From the NCBI GenBank assembly GCA_036346275.1, contig CM070730.1, positions 5,332,309 to 5,396,308 of the forward strand: 64,000 nt of DNA. Direction: 5' to 3'. A model generated the notes under the pieces. It saw only the letters and a program-made list of their open reading frames with translations, had not been told where the DNA came from and did not search any database. Position numbers and translations under genes: made by a program. The DNA comes from Otatea glauca. Lineage: Eukaryota > Streptophyta > Magnoliopsida > Poales > Poaceae. This document shows positions 23,201 through 35,373 of this stretch, one piece after another (the first letter of the stretch is position 1; the number at the start of each line of letters is the position of its first letter).

Positions 23201-26200
23201 CACGTTCCATCGTGTCCACGTTGGATTCCACGCCCACATCGGATGCCACGTCCTCGTGGTCCACGTCCACGTCGGTTAGCAAGAGGCTAACATGAAAAAT
23301 GGACATCTCTCTTTGGTGCACACAACTTTAACATTGTCTGGTGCATTCCTAAGATATCTGTATTCCCTACTCTTGACAATATGGTATGATTTGAGTGTTC
23401 TTCATGCACACATCACACGGGGACATGGCATTCGATGTGGACACGACGGATCAAGACGTGAGGCAAATATAGTGACTACTAGGTGGGCCCAACCTATCAG
23501 ACGCAACCCCTCGTTACAGCAAATTAAAAACATGTAGCTCAAGCGAAACGTTTTGGCATAAAATCTGTATTTTTGTGGAATAGTCTCTTAAATCTATAGT
23601 TTTGTCAAAATACCTGTAATTTTGTGACATTTACTACGGCCCTGTTTGGCAGAGCTCTAGATCCCAGCTCCACCTCAGAGCTGGAGTTTGTAGGCTAAAA
23701 TAAAGTGAATTAAGTTTATATTTTTAGTCTAAAATGTAAATAAGATGATCCACATAAACACTCTTAATGTACTCACAGCTCCAGCTCCATAAATTTCTAG
23801 AGCTATGAATACCCTGCTCCACCAACTCCACGGATTTTGGTGGAGCTGGAGCTGTCCCAAACACCCCCTACATAATTTATGCTGGCACTGTATGCATGCA
23901 CACTCATATGTTATACTCTTTACTAGCGCTGGTATTGCATCACGATTCCTACATGTCACATATCAAGTTATGGAAGTAAGAATTTATGTTGGCTCAAAGT
24001 ACCTAATGGGAATTATTAGTTCATGTGCATGACTTTTCTCAGCCAACTATTTTGTACCTTTCAAGATGAATTTGAGGTCGGAACTTGTTTATCGAGTCTC
24101 AAAATTAGATCGGTAATTATTCAATCGATTTGACTTCATGTATTTTGGATATGCACGCAGGTTTTTGCGATGCCAGAAACATCATTGGGACTCTTTCCAG
24201 ATATTGGGGCTTCTTATTTTCTGTCTAGACTACCTGGGTTCTATGGTGACCTTTTTCTCTCATACCTTACTCAATTTAATTTTCACACATAACCATATTA
24301 ATTTGCTCTGCAATAATTAAATCTGATGATGTAATGTTGTATTGATTTTTAGTTAGTTTGCTAGGTGACCTTCATAGAATCTCCTTAAAAAAAAATTATG
24401 TAGAGTGGTGGTGGATATTGTTCACACTCGTGGACTGTTAAGCACCCTTTGCATGCTCCCTTACAATTTTAGAAGACTGTGCTTATTTGATATTTGATCA
24501 ATGGTGCTTTTTATGCAATTCACCTGTGGAAGAATGAAAGTAAATGCTTCAGGTAATAATGAGGATATTATTACATAGGAAAATTAAATTTAAATTTTCA
24601 TGTTGCATGGCTGGGAAAATATATTTAGCCAAGGTTCTGAATGTCTATTCAACTTGCTGGTTCGCTAAGATTCGTTAGTAGAACTTTGAGTGAGGGATCA
24701 ATGGTGAATTGGTGATACACCATATTTAGTTTACGGCAAAACTGCCTTGGGATATTGTTTTCACTGAACTGTTATTGTCTTTCTCCAGGAGAGTATGTTG
24801 GTCTTACTGGTGTAAGATTGGATGGTGCTGAAATGCTTGCATGTGGTCTAGCAACTCATTTTGTCCATTCAAATGTAGGTTTGCTGATGATTTAAATTTT
24901 ATGCTCAGTGCATCTCCGTGTACTTGTTTCTTACGTCCTTGGAAGTTGATCAATGTATCTTGGATGAAGTCCATTTTATACCCTCTCGACTTTCAAAAAG
25001 TCAATTTAACACCCTAAACTACAAAACAAGGTATTTAACCCCCCCAAACTTATAAAACCGGGTCAATTTAAACACTTAGGCGGTTTTTGGAAGGCAATTT
25101 TGATGATTTGGATCCCATTCAAGATGGTTTTCGCCATATTGGCTGCTTCATTATCGAGCTTTGGTAATGAGGATACAATTCAAGGGTATTGACATCAACA
25201 TCATCGACCTCTTTCTCACCTCATTTCTCTCTATATACATCCTCTTTCGTCTTCTCATCATCATTCCTCTCATTTGAATCTATATCAGCAAAAATTGATG
25301 ACATGGTTGTCAAAATAGCAAAAACCATAAAAATCACCCAAAGTTGGATCCCTGTCAGCAAAACCGCTCTTCAAAACCACCTTAAGGTGTAAATTGACCC
25401 AGTTTTGTAAGTTTAGGGTGCTAAGTACCCAGTTTTATAGTTGAGGGTGGTAAATGGACTTTTTGGAAAGTTGAGGGATGTAAAATGGATTTATATCCTA
25501 GGGTCTCATCTTTTGCTCTGTAATTAATATTGCTCTATAATTAAGTATGTGTTAATATTGCTCTATAATTCATAGTATGTTATTTTTTCCAGAGGCTGCC
25601 GTTGCTTGAAGAATCACTTAAAAAGGTGGACACTTCTGATCACTTTGCTATATGTGGAATTATCGATCAATTTTCTCAACAGCCATCACTGAAAGAAAAT
25701 AGTTCTTTGAATAGGTAAGAGTGCAATTTTATTGACATTATCTATTCGTGCATGTAGAGTCTATATTAATAATGAAAAGAAAATTTATTCTTTTCAGCTG
25801 TGTAAGCATGAGATATCCTGGACATATTTTGATGGTAACATGTGGTTGTTGCAGTTTCATGTCATGAATCATGTCATATGACAATTCTTATAGAAAACTA
25901 TGTTTTATTTTGTTACAACCAGCCAAGCAGGCTAATTAATCCTCAATTTAAGTTAGCTACAAACTCAAGAGTTACTAGTTCTATCAGCTCTACGGCTTGT
26001 TCTAGGAAGCTCTCTTCTGTTTATTTGTCTCCAACATGATAATTTACCATTCTGTTAGCTTTATACTTTACCAATCTGTTACCTTTATTTTCTGCTTGTT
26101 ACTTTACCAATAATCTATTGTTCCAATTGATGTAAGGTAACAATGCATGAAGAACCTGAATTGATCATTGTAACTTGCCTTTTCTATTGCTTCTTAATCT

Positions 26201-27797
26201 GGTCCAAAAGCCCATGTTCGATATTAGCCAAAGTCCATGTTGCCTGTAATTAAGGTCATATATTGTAAGGACTCGTTTTGTTTTCTCAGGGAACTTTTTT
26301 TAATTATTTTTTGCTATGAGTTGCTTGATCTATTTGATGCTCTGATCAAATTATGGCCTAATTCCTTCTTTGTTACTTCCATTCTTTTCGTGCTCCAAGG
26401 CTGGAAATCATCAACAAATGCTTTTCCAAAAGAACAGTTGAAGAAATCATATCCGCTCTTGTGAGTTTTCCTATAGTTAATTGTGCCTTTCTATGGGTTT
26501 ATCCGTTTTGTCCTGCTAAATTTGATATCAATCGTGCCAGGAACAAGAAGCTCCAAATGTGGCCGATGGATGGGTTACTGCTGCAATCCAATCGCTGAGG
26601 AAGGCTTCTCCTACTAGTCTGAAAATCTCTCTCAGATCGGTATCAAACACTTCGAAGCTAGACGATTCACTTTTTTTATACTGCAATTTCCACCAGATTT
26701 TATTTTCAGCTCTATGGTGGCGTGTGAAATTTCTATATCCTGGTTTCACATTGGAGAATTCTAGTGGGGCCAACATACCCATAACTGAGCCCAACCTTAT
26801 CCCTCTTTCCACCGCCTCCCTTCTCAGCTATCCCCTCTCCTCTTCCTTGTCTACTCTTGCATTCCTAACCATTAAAACTCCTGCACTTTTGTCTGAAATT
26901 GCCAATTGATTGACAGCAACCATCAACACAGTGTCTACATCCAGGATAGCAAGATGATGACAATATTGTTATCTTCTAGCCTATTTAGGTTTGATGTTCG
27001 ACCTCCCTTAGCATAAGATCTTGCGGTCTGTCATGGACCAGTACACGACTGCAAGGTGGAAGTTCCAACCTCACCATGAGTAGATTCAAGATGTCAAACC
27101 CCCAGCTATCAGTATCACTACATACTAAAAGGATTTAGCTTTGTCATGTGGAAAAGTAATTGGATTTGCACCTTACACCCAGTACCAAAAGTCTTAGTTT
27201 TACATAACAATTTGTTAAGCTAGGAGGAACTTGATTGGTTTTCATCAATTTATGAAGCCACTTTGCTGTCATGTTATGCATGTCTCATTTCTATATTGGT
27301 TTTTGGTTTTTTTTTCCTTGTAAATTGTGATTTCAGATAAGAGAAGGGCGACTGCAAACTGCTGGTGAATGCTTATGTCGAGAATATAGAATGGTTTGCC
27401 ATGTGATGCGTGGTGACTTCAGTAGAGACTTCTTTGAGGTAATATCAACATCTTCAACGGCGGTCTTGTTTATTCGAGATCAAGACATCTAAAATTCAAT
27501 TCCTGTTGCAGGGATGCAGGGCCATATTATTAGATAAAGATCGAAATCCAAAGGTAATCATATTATTTCATATTTACAATGTTTCTCTGAAAGTCCATTA
27601 GACACCTTATTTCATTTGACATACCCTCTGAATTCTGTTGATGTTTCTGTTAATTGCAGTGGATGCCTCCAAGTTTGGAACAAGTGCATGATGAGGTAGT
27701 TGAGAAATATTTCTCCAAGGTTGATGATCCACAGTGGGAAGATTTGAACCTACCTGTCAGACGTTCCCATGGACGAAGACTTGTTGCTAAGCTTTGA
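20229..27797 (+). CDS. 3-hydroxyisobutyryl-CoA hydrolase, CHY1 type, peroxisomal
   Basis: Hydrolyses 3-hydroxyisobutyryl-CoA in valine catabolism; family members also affect peroxisomal beta-oxidation. Fourteen coding exons, all with GT/AG borders: 20229-20306, 21512-21592, 21709-21777, 22294-22357, 22537-22616, 22704-22787, 24161-24245, 24789-24874, 25593-25714, 26400-26460, 26541-26639, 27337-27438, 27512-27553 and 27660-27797. They total 1191 nt, 396 residues, about the usual length. Phases agree at every junction. Crotonase-fold landmarks are [14 protein letters not shown] (about 37-50), [14 protein letters not shown] (77-90), [11 protein letters not shown] (130-140, oxyanion hole) and [12 protein letters not shown] (157-168). 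Glu158 and Asp166 correspond to the catalytic pair of human HIBCH. The C-terminal AKL is a PTS1 signal, as in Arabidopsis CHY1. Introns 6 and 8 contain MITEs. The first exon encodes a Gly/Arg-rich leader; an alternative first exon is listed separately. Confidence 0.95.
20625..20672 (+). CDS. Possible alternative first coding exon of the hydrolase
   Basis: Within intron 1 an ATG opens a 16-codon frame, [16 protein letters not shown], that ends in phase 0 at a GT. Spliced to the exon at 21512 it gives ...YSDQ followed by VLVEANG. The DQVL junction is closer to the Arabidopsis CHY1 N terminus, which has DQVLLEE at this place, than the Gly-rich leader of the other start. The donor gtccgc is weak. 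If used, the product would be 386 residues from an internal promoter, with the same catalytic body and the same PTS1. Confidence 0.45.
23012..23637. mobile_element. Long-TIR MITE in hydrolase intron 6
   Basis: Left arm gagtaaatttcgcagtac and right arm ending gtgacatttactac are inverted repeats of about 140-150 bp. They include the matching parts tattttgacaaaact and aaatgtttcg / cgaaacgttt, and the inner motif ggttgcgtccga / cagacgcaacc. The centre is GC-richer with tandem cacgtc-type motifs. It lies in the sense intron and would fold into a long imperfect hairpin in the pre-mRNA. Confidence 0.75.
23638..23868. mobile_element. Tourist/Harbinger-like MITE in hydrolase intron 6
   Basis: Starts ggccctgtttggcagagct and ends agctgtcccaaacaccccc, an imperfect inverted repeat, with the 3-bp direct repeat TAC on both sides (23635-23637 and 23869-23871). 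Internal repeats of agctccagctcca are symmetrical. It adjoins the previous MITE directly. A hAT-type MITE is an alternative. Confidence 0.7.
24967..25492. mobile_element. MITE in hydrolase intron 8
   Basis: The left arm aagtccattttataccctc and the right-arm complement (ending gatgtaaaatggattt) are long imperfect inverted repeats. Further inward, ctaaactacaaaac pairs with ttttatagttgagg. No coding capacity. This is the second long hairpin-forming element in the gene. Confidence 0.7.
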
Positions 27798-30634
27798 TTG
27801 AAGTCTTCGGCGAAGAATTGAATGAAGCCTCGGTGGTGGTCCTGAATTACACATTTACACATCGTCTCAAATTTGACGAATCCATGTAACAACTGATGAA
27901 ACAAAGCTAAATACATCTTATAAATCAACTGTTATCAGGAAAAGTCTTTTGGTTGTTTATAGAAGAAAGTTGTTACTGTTAGAATTTATGGGGAAAACCC
28001 TAGCAGAGGTTGCTCTCCAAATTGTTGTACCTTATGAATTATCGGTGTTGTTTTTCAACGTGTAATGGTAGCATTTGTACGGTCCACTGGCAGAATCCTA
28101 ATGACTGTCCACGACGGCCCACGATACTGGAATTTTGGTAATTCTGTTGACTATCGTAGCCTCGTTCTGCCTTTAGACTACTGAATCTTTCACCAGGCTT
28201 CCCAGTTCCCATGCCCTGTCAAGCAATTGTAAACATGACGTTTATACTCTTAAAAGAAATAGCATTTACACAACTCTATATCGTGGAATATTCTATTACA
28301 TGTACTTGTGGACTCTTTTGTAAATGGACTATGTAAGGTTTCTAAAGAGGATTTAGAGTCCTAGCAGATCACATTAGAATCTAGCTTTCTTCTACTATTA
28401 GAATTTTTTTGTCCGCTCATACATAAGTGGGGGTATAGGGGCAAATTATACATACACTAAAAAATATTAATGAGGAGGAGAGGGACGTGGATTTACATTA
28501 TTTGTCTCTAAATTGATCTCGTGTTTATAAGAGAGCGGTGGATCTACATCTTGTCTCTGTTCTACTTTCGTGTTTATGCAATCATGATTAATCAACAACG
28601 GTTTTGATACATAACATGTTATCACAGGAGTGCTTCCGAGCAAAAGCTATTCACGCTTTAAATGTTATTGCTTGATTTTTCTTGATCAATTTAGTTCTCA
28701 GATTTAGTTGGCCTCTCTTTAATTTACTATTCTTTTAATCCTGCCGATGTCTTATCTTGGGTTTATCTCGCGATTTGCGTGTGGCCGCTGAATAGATATA
28801 GACAGTAGACAGCGCCGTCGAGACCTCACCTTGGGGTGGCGCCGGAGGCCGTCTCAGTCGTGCTATGGGAGCAGCGGGACACTAATGGACAGCTTCTTGA
28901 GATACACAATAAGACCCTTGTACGTTTTTTTGAAGGACTCTTCGTAACCGAAGACAGAGATTGGGAAACCATCCAAAACATTTGATGTCTTCGTCGAACA
29001 ATTTAAATTCGGCTGCTTCAGCTACCGAGGGAAAAAAAAGAAAAGAAAGCATGCACATGCCATGCACACTGTTGGCCTTCATGCCGAGGCCCGGAGCGAT
29101 CGCTTTCCCGGTTGCTTGTAACCCCAAGTCCCCAACCGTAGTCACCACTCCTTTTTCTACCCGATACCCAATACCAAGTCATGGCTTATTAAATTTGAAT
29201 CATGTACTAATACTCCGTATCATACTAATGTTTCTATATAAAAAGTCAAGGTCACGAGCTTATGAAAAAAGTATCCTCTTTCTTAGTCGTATTTGCAGCC
29301 ACCTCACAATTGAAGCTTTTTCTCAACCCGGATGGATTCTTTTTATCTTTCTTCCTTTTGCAGTGTCTCACAACGATTCTTTTTCCTGCCCTTTCTCCTT
29401 CCTCCTGTTCTACTTTATTTTGGCTAATTTTTAATTGATTCTTGTGCTCTCCAATGGAACTTTGACCATGCACGGCATACCCTGAGCTAGGTTTGAACAG
29501 AAGGTGAGCATCATGCATGTAGACATGTAGTAGTTGAATACTAGTATTTGCATAATAACTTAAACCAATTAATCTAACTGCAAGCATGAGCAGGAAATGG
29601 CATATATTGCACCGAATTAAATTAAATTAATGCAGGCAGGCCCAACCACTAGCTGGACCAGCACCTAATTTAGTTAACCATTGCTTCCTCTTCACCAAGA
29701 ACTTCTGATACTTCTTCCCTTTCAGCCAGCGTTTGGTCCTCCTCCTTCGATGCTCCTCTGCATTTATCACCACTGCTGCTGCACAGTAGTAAGATTTTTC
29801 AGCATGTAAAACTTACATGCCAATGTTTTTCTAGAACAATCACATGCAAATAAATTGGTTGTGTATGAGCAAAGCCCAGTGGGACACAGTGGTAGTACTT
29901 TACAAGTGTGTGTACAAGGTATCAAGTGATCAGTGTTTTAGCCTCACTGCCCCCATATATTTTTTTAAAAATAGGTCATTTCCGAAAAATTTACAAATTT
30001 AGCCCTTTATCCACCTTGAAAAACACCTTCCACGGTAAGAGTGTGGAAGGGCCTATCACACTCCCCCTCTACGGCACCATTCCTTCTGCGCGCCCTGTGC
30101 ACGCCACACCTACTCCCGCGCTCCCCCTCTGCAGCGCCTACTCCTTCCGTGCCTATAGAGCGCGGCACTAGTCCCCACGCCGCTGGCCTCCCATGCTACG
30201 GCACCGCAGCACACCGGTCTCCCGTGCTCCCAAGACACGGCAGGCAACAGGTGTCACCTGCAGCGCTTTTCACGGCGGGGAAGGATGCTAGATTTGCAAA
30301 AAAATTCAAAAGAAAGTCATTTTTGAAAAAAAAAACAGAGAGAGAGAGTGGGGGACCAAAATAGTGATCATTTTCACGAGGTATACCCAATTGAAGACTT
30401 TGGACTAGTCACCTTACAACACTCTTCTTCCCGGCCGACCTGTATGCGACACATGCATGCATCGCGGAGTTGATGGATTTATGAGACGTGTAAGCTTGTA
30501 ACGTGTTTGCACCACCCGTGCTGGTTAATCTTCTTTCGATGCGATCGTCTTGGATGCGTGATCCGATCATCCGAAGCTTTAAGCAATCGAATACGTACGA
30601 TCTAGCTGCTCCTATCATTACTTAATAAGCATAA
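27798..30634. other. 3' UTR and intergenic DNA
   Basis: The first 100-300 bp after the hydrolase stop is probably its 3' UTR; no unambiguous poly(A) signal was chosen. The remainder holds short ORFs at 28882-29148 and 28961-29434 without recognisable domains, a poly-purine tract with gagagagag at 30340, and a cacgcc-rich patch at 30040-30290. No supported gene. Confidence 0.45.
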
Positions 30635-30895
30635 CTAGCTGTTTGTCCGTGCAATTGCACAGTATGGTGGTATGGAATAACTTTACGCAATTCTAAATTT
30701 TGAAATTTATATTTTGCAATCTAAACTTAAAATTGGGGTATTTAATTTCATATTTAATTAGAAATTTTATTTTGAGGATCTCTCTCCACATGATTGAAAG
30801 AGAGAATCGGGATGTGGGTCTATGCAGCAAATTTAAACCTTGGAGTCTCAGACTTTGAATTAAACGTAGTGCTACTTGATTTCATTTTTCAAACA

Positions 30896-30930
30896 TATAT
30901 ATATATATATATACACACACATACATACAT
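30896..30930. repeat. TA/CA microsatellite
   Basis: An (AT)n run passes into (AC)n and (ATAC)n. Confidence 0.9.
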
Positions 30931-31098
30931 GTTATTCTGCACCTGCGTGTAGAATAGGCTATTCTACACTCGGGTCATTTAACACAGACCGACCGAGTCA
31001 AATGCAATCGAACAGTAAGTGAAAACACAACTAGTAAATGACGCAACCGAACGTGCAACACAACTAGTAAATGACTAATAAATACTACTTCTAGTCTG

Positions 31099-31143
31099 TA
31101 TATATATGTGTGTGCGCGCGTGTGTGTATATATATATATATAC
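31099..31143. repeat. TG/TA microsatellite
   Basis: A tatatgtgtgtgcgcgcgtg run followed by (TA)n. Confidence 0.9.
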
Positions 31144-31159
31144 CAAATCGAATTTAAAC

Positions 31160-31280
31160 ATTTAAAATCAGGGTCCACCAATTAAGGGTTTGATGTTTTT
31201 TACGATCTTTTAAATTAATATATCTATAGCAGTTAAAATTAAGGTTCACCAATTTAAGGGTCCGATGTTTTTTTTAAAAA
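31160..31280. repeat. Direct duplication
   Basis: Two imperfect copies contain ccaccaattaagggtttgat and caccaatttaagggtccgat, about 78 bp apart, each followed by a poly-T run. Confidence 0.7.
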
Positions 31281-31812
31281 ATTTCTAGCATGTTTACCTT
31301 TTTTTCTTAGCACCTATAAAAGTAGAAAGTCTGCCATCGGGTTTTAATATTTCTACTACTTCTAATTACGACTTGGTGGCAGCGGTCCATTCTCCATACC
31401 CTATCTTTCCTTCTATTCGCTCAGCCCGCCTCCACCCCCATTTCCTTCTATTCGCTCAGTCTTTCCTTCTCGCTCAGCCTTTCCTTCTGTTCGCTCAGCC
31501 CGCCCCCCACCGATCCGGATTCTCTCTATTTTATGGAAATATTACTGATCGCATTTCCTTAAAATAAAAGGATTTTATTCATATCTCTTATAAATGAAAG
31601 AGTTTCCTCATCATATCCCGCTTGGATGGAATGACATACTCACCATATCCCATAACATGAAAAATCCTATTTCATTGTATCTTATTCGGATGGAAATGCA
31701 GAGATTAAAAGGTAAGAATTGCATAATCAAATCACGTACCAATCCCGGAGATCACAAGACACTGTATCATAGAGATTGAGCACTCATACGCCTGGCTGCC
31801 CTCTCTTTCACT

Positions 31813-31819
31813 TATAAAA
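31813..31819 (+). promoter_or_regulatory. TATA box-like site in H1 copy B
   Basis: TATAAAAGGCCACC followed by a purine-rich leader, conserved with copy A at 1507-1513. Confidence 0.4.
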
Positions 31820-32258
31820 GGCCACCTTCATCTCCATCATAGAGGACATACGAAGAGACGCATGAAGAGATAGAGGAGAGGAAAGCTCACACACACAAGA
31901 GAAAGAGAGAAAGAAGCAATAAAAAAAGGTTCAAAGGGGGCGCAAGAAACGATATAAAAGGAGACCATGGCTCCTTCTCTCTTTTTTAAGACAGCTAAAG
32001 CTGTGATTAAATTATGAAGATAGAAAACAAAGTTTAAAGTTACAAGATGCAGAAGACTGCACTCGAGACAAAAGGGGAGGAGAAAAAAAAAGAAAAACCA
32101 AATTCTTTAAAGTTGTCGTTGTACTATCATGTTGAGGCTTTTTAAAATTATACTAGCATGAATGATTAACTGATAATTTGAAGTACTCTTAAGTAGCTAA
32201 CAAGTTTGTTTCATACATGTCTTTCTCATCAACCAACTTGACTGTTGCTTTGAAAAGC

Positions 32259-33947
32259 TGAAGGACCATGTGGAGGTCTATCCCGATTTGTAATGAGTAT
32301 CTGACTAGATTTGATCTTGGGTTGCTCTTGTTTGAGTTTGATTTGAAATATATTTCCAATTGAAAGCAATTTGAGGTCTTCTCTGATTTCCCGGTTCTAC
32401 CAGCCAGAACGAGTAAAAATGAATTTTAATGAGTGGACTTTGATGGATTTATTGCACATCTTTGTGGGCATTACTATGTGAGGAGTTTCCTTGTTTTTGA
32501 TGGTTGCAGGTCGACGATGCTAGATCATGGTGAGGCGAAGGATGACCGGGACTAGACGAGGAGCGTCGGAGGTCCAAATGGTCGGTGATCGCCGGAAGAT
32601 GATCGGAGACGGAGTCGTGGCAAGCCATGAATACAAGGAACGAATGAGATGCTAGCTAGACGCTGCTCGGATCGATGAGGGCCATCGGATTGCAGTCTAG
32701 TTGATAGGATAGCGGGTCTAGTTAGTGTGCTTCAAGAATCATGCAAGAAAACCCATGTGTGTGGTGAGTTTTGGGTGAACCCTTGCATGGCAGGTCGAGT
32801 GGGTAAATCCTAGCCCTTGATAGATGCTCTAGGGTTTAGAGGCTCATCCAAGGGTGGTAGGTGGCCCAAGAGTTGTATAAATAGGGGTGGAGGGGTAGCC
32901 TTCCCCCTTGAAGGTTTTGAGGATTTTGATGCTCCTTTGAGCTTTACCCACATGAATGTGAGGCTTTGTAACCTCTCCTTCCTGGAAATATAATTTTTTT
33001 ACCTTATTGTGAATTTAAATTACGCATTTACATTATGTCTTTACTTTACGCAATTTAAATTCAGCATTTACTTTCCCGCATTTACATTCTCGCAATTTAC
33101 TTTCTCGCAATTTGGATTTGCCTCCCCTCCTTCTAAATGCTGTTCTTCTAGAATGTCTTGAGTGTGTTCATTTGGTTTTACATCTTTCTTGCACCCTAGG
33201 ATAGACAAGAGATCAAGTTTTTATCGAATTGCAAATCTGTCCAGAACTTGTTCTTCGCGCAGCAGTCAGTCTTTGATTTTCATAAAAATCTAGAAAAATC
33301 ATTTTCAATTTATTCTTATTGGAGAAGGTGAGTGACCCATATATCCATCTCTTAAAAAAAATTGAGTCCACTGGTTGCACCGTTTGAGCGCTATGAAGTG
33401 AAAACCGATCCTCAAACATTCTGGTCGAAGTTTCAGAATGTCTGTAATGCTTGATTTTTCATGATTATTCTACAAAGCTTTTTGAGGTGATTTTTGTGAA
33501 CTATTTCACGACTCAACTGATCACAGGGAGAAAAATTTCCAAGAATTTTAGAGCAACAGAAACTCACCAACCACCTGCTCCAAGTGAGGATAATTTCTGA
33601 AAAATCTGTTTTTACTTTTCTGGAAGGAGACTTTGCTGTTTTAGCTTTATCTCTTTTAGAAAAGTAGTCTTTGAATTGATTCATCTTTGTTTGGACACTT
33701 GACAACCAGGATTGTGATTAAAAAATCCCTCACATGATTCATGGTTCTCATCCATATAAGCTAGGGGTACACATAGTTGTCTAATTGTTTGAGTTTTGGA
33801 GGGTGTGCGAATCTGAGAAACACTAGTTTGAAGGAAAATATTTGGGTGTTTTAGGTTTTTATTGCGAGATTATTTGGAGTATTTTGAGTGGGGGAAAAAT
33901 TTATTTGGGATCATTCACCCCCCTCTGATCGCCATTTTGGTCCTTCA
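32259..33947 (+). repeat. 5' LTR of the copia element
   Basis: 1689 bp, TGAAGGACC...GGTCCTTCA. A TATA box, TATAAATA, is at 32876-32883, about 700 bp before the LTR end, followed by the transcribed gggtggaggggtagcc leader. The end carries the ttcacccccctctgatcgcc motif common to related LTRs in this window. Confidence 0.9.
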
Positions 33948-33949
33948 AT

Positions 33950-33961
33950 TGGTATCAGAGC
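33950..33961 (+). promoter_or_regulatory. Primer binding site
   Basis: TGGTATCAGAGC two bases after the 5' LTR, complementary to the 3' end of initiator tRNA-Met, the usual primer for plant copia elements. Confidence 0.95.
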
Positions 33962-34002
33962 CGATTTTGCTCTTTCATAGATCTTGACCGGTCTCAAGAG
34001 CC

Positions 34003-35373
34003 ATGGCGATGGACAAGTATTCCACCAAGCCTCCTATTTTTGCTGGAGGTGATTTTCCGTTTTGGAAATCGCGGTTGGAGTCATACATCACTGCCCAGGG
34101 CTTCCTGATATGGCAGAAGGTGAAACTCCCGTATTAGGTTCCTGCTGATGAAAACGTCACGGCCGGAAATATGGCTGACGTTGAGGCGAACGCTAAGGCA
34201 AGGAACATTCTCATACAGGGTCTTAGCCGCAGTGAGTATGATAGGATTTCTCACCTCTGTTCCGCTCACGAGATTTGGGTGACCCTCGATGCTTACCATG
34301 AGGGCACTACTCAAATCAAGACCGTGAAGCAGGACTAGTTCAAGTGTGAGTTCAACAAGTTTGAGCAACACACTGTTGAGAGTCTTGACGAATGCTTTGG
34401 TCGGTTTACGAAGACTTTGAGCGACCTCCAATCGGTCAGTTGCATATACCCTGACTCGGATAATGCTCGACATTTTTTGACCGCACTCGATCTTCGAGTT
34501 TGGGAAATGAAAGTGACCACCATGAAGGACACTACTGACATGTCGACCTTAACTCTTGATGGGCTTTACTCCCGTCTCAAGACTCATGAGATCGACGTCG
34601 TCTCTCGCAAGACGAAATTACAATCGATGGCCTTGGTCACTGATCCCACTGGATCTTCTCTTGATCTTTTTACTGGTTTCTCTCTTTCTGCCCTTTGCGA
34701 GCTAAGCGATGACCAACTGAAAAAATTTCTAGAAAATGAGCTTGCTCTTCTTGCTCGCAAATTTTCACATGCATACAAGAGGGTGAGAGAGAGGAAGAGA
34801 GGTGGCATGGTCACATGCTTCGAGTGTGGTGACCCCAATCACATTCGGGCTAATTGCCCCAAACTGGAGAAGGCAAAGAATAACACATGCGGTTCGACAA
34901 AGAACGACTACATCGACAAGAATCGCAACAAGAAGCCTCCAATTTGTGAGCCGACGCGTGAGAAGAAGTACCGCAACTTCTCCAAGAACAAGAAGCTCTT
35001 CCACCACGTCCTCACCGCGCTTGATGACATCAACCTCTCCGACATGGAGACATGGAGCGACGAGTGCGAGGATGAACCGCAAGAGAAGAAAGGTGGCGAC
35101 GACTTCTTCGGCATGTGCTTTATGTCCGACGCCAACGGCATCAGCAACTCCGAGCTCTACAGCGACTCGGAAGAGGTACCATCCTATGACCAGCTCAATG
35201 AAGCTTTCTGCAAATTAGGAAAATTTCATGCCAGAGCTAGAGCTAGGTGTGTGGAGCTAGAGAAGGAAGTAGGTACCTTGACTCGAGAGTTAGCTTCTCT
35301 TAGATCTTCTCCCTCTCGAGTCACTGATGACTGTTTTTGTGTGATGCTCTTCTTGTGGAGTTGGAGAACCTAA
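34003..35373 (+). pseudogene. Copia gag, degenerate
   Basis: Starts with an ATG 42 bases after the PBS. The N terminus has PPIFAGGDFPFWKSRLESYI, typical of copia gag, and the body has a UBN2-type gag domain. In-frame TAG codons occur at 34135-34137 and 34336-34338 (codons 45 and 112). A CCHC zinc knuckle, CFECGDPNHIRANC, lies near 34820. The downstream part is acidic and coiled-coil-like. A single-base frameshift near 35330 moves the frame into the next feature. Confidence 0.85.

Larger units (their letters stand above)
30635..31355 (-). mobile_element. Possible Helitron-like element
   Basis: On the minus strand the 3' side reads GTGCAATTGCAC (a 12-bp palindrome at 30649-30660), then GGACAAACAG and CTAG followed by T, matching Helitron 3' structure. 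A candidate 5' side near 31355 contains aatattaaaacccg, similar to the AT-rich start of H2, but no TC start is clear. Microsatellites and a direct repeat of about 78 bp lie inside. Confidence 0.35.

Noticed and set aside
28560..28660. Possible LTR end and primer-binding-like sequence (catgttatcacaggagtgc)
   Set aside because: Resembles a copia PBS only loosely, with no paired LTR or coding domain nearby.
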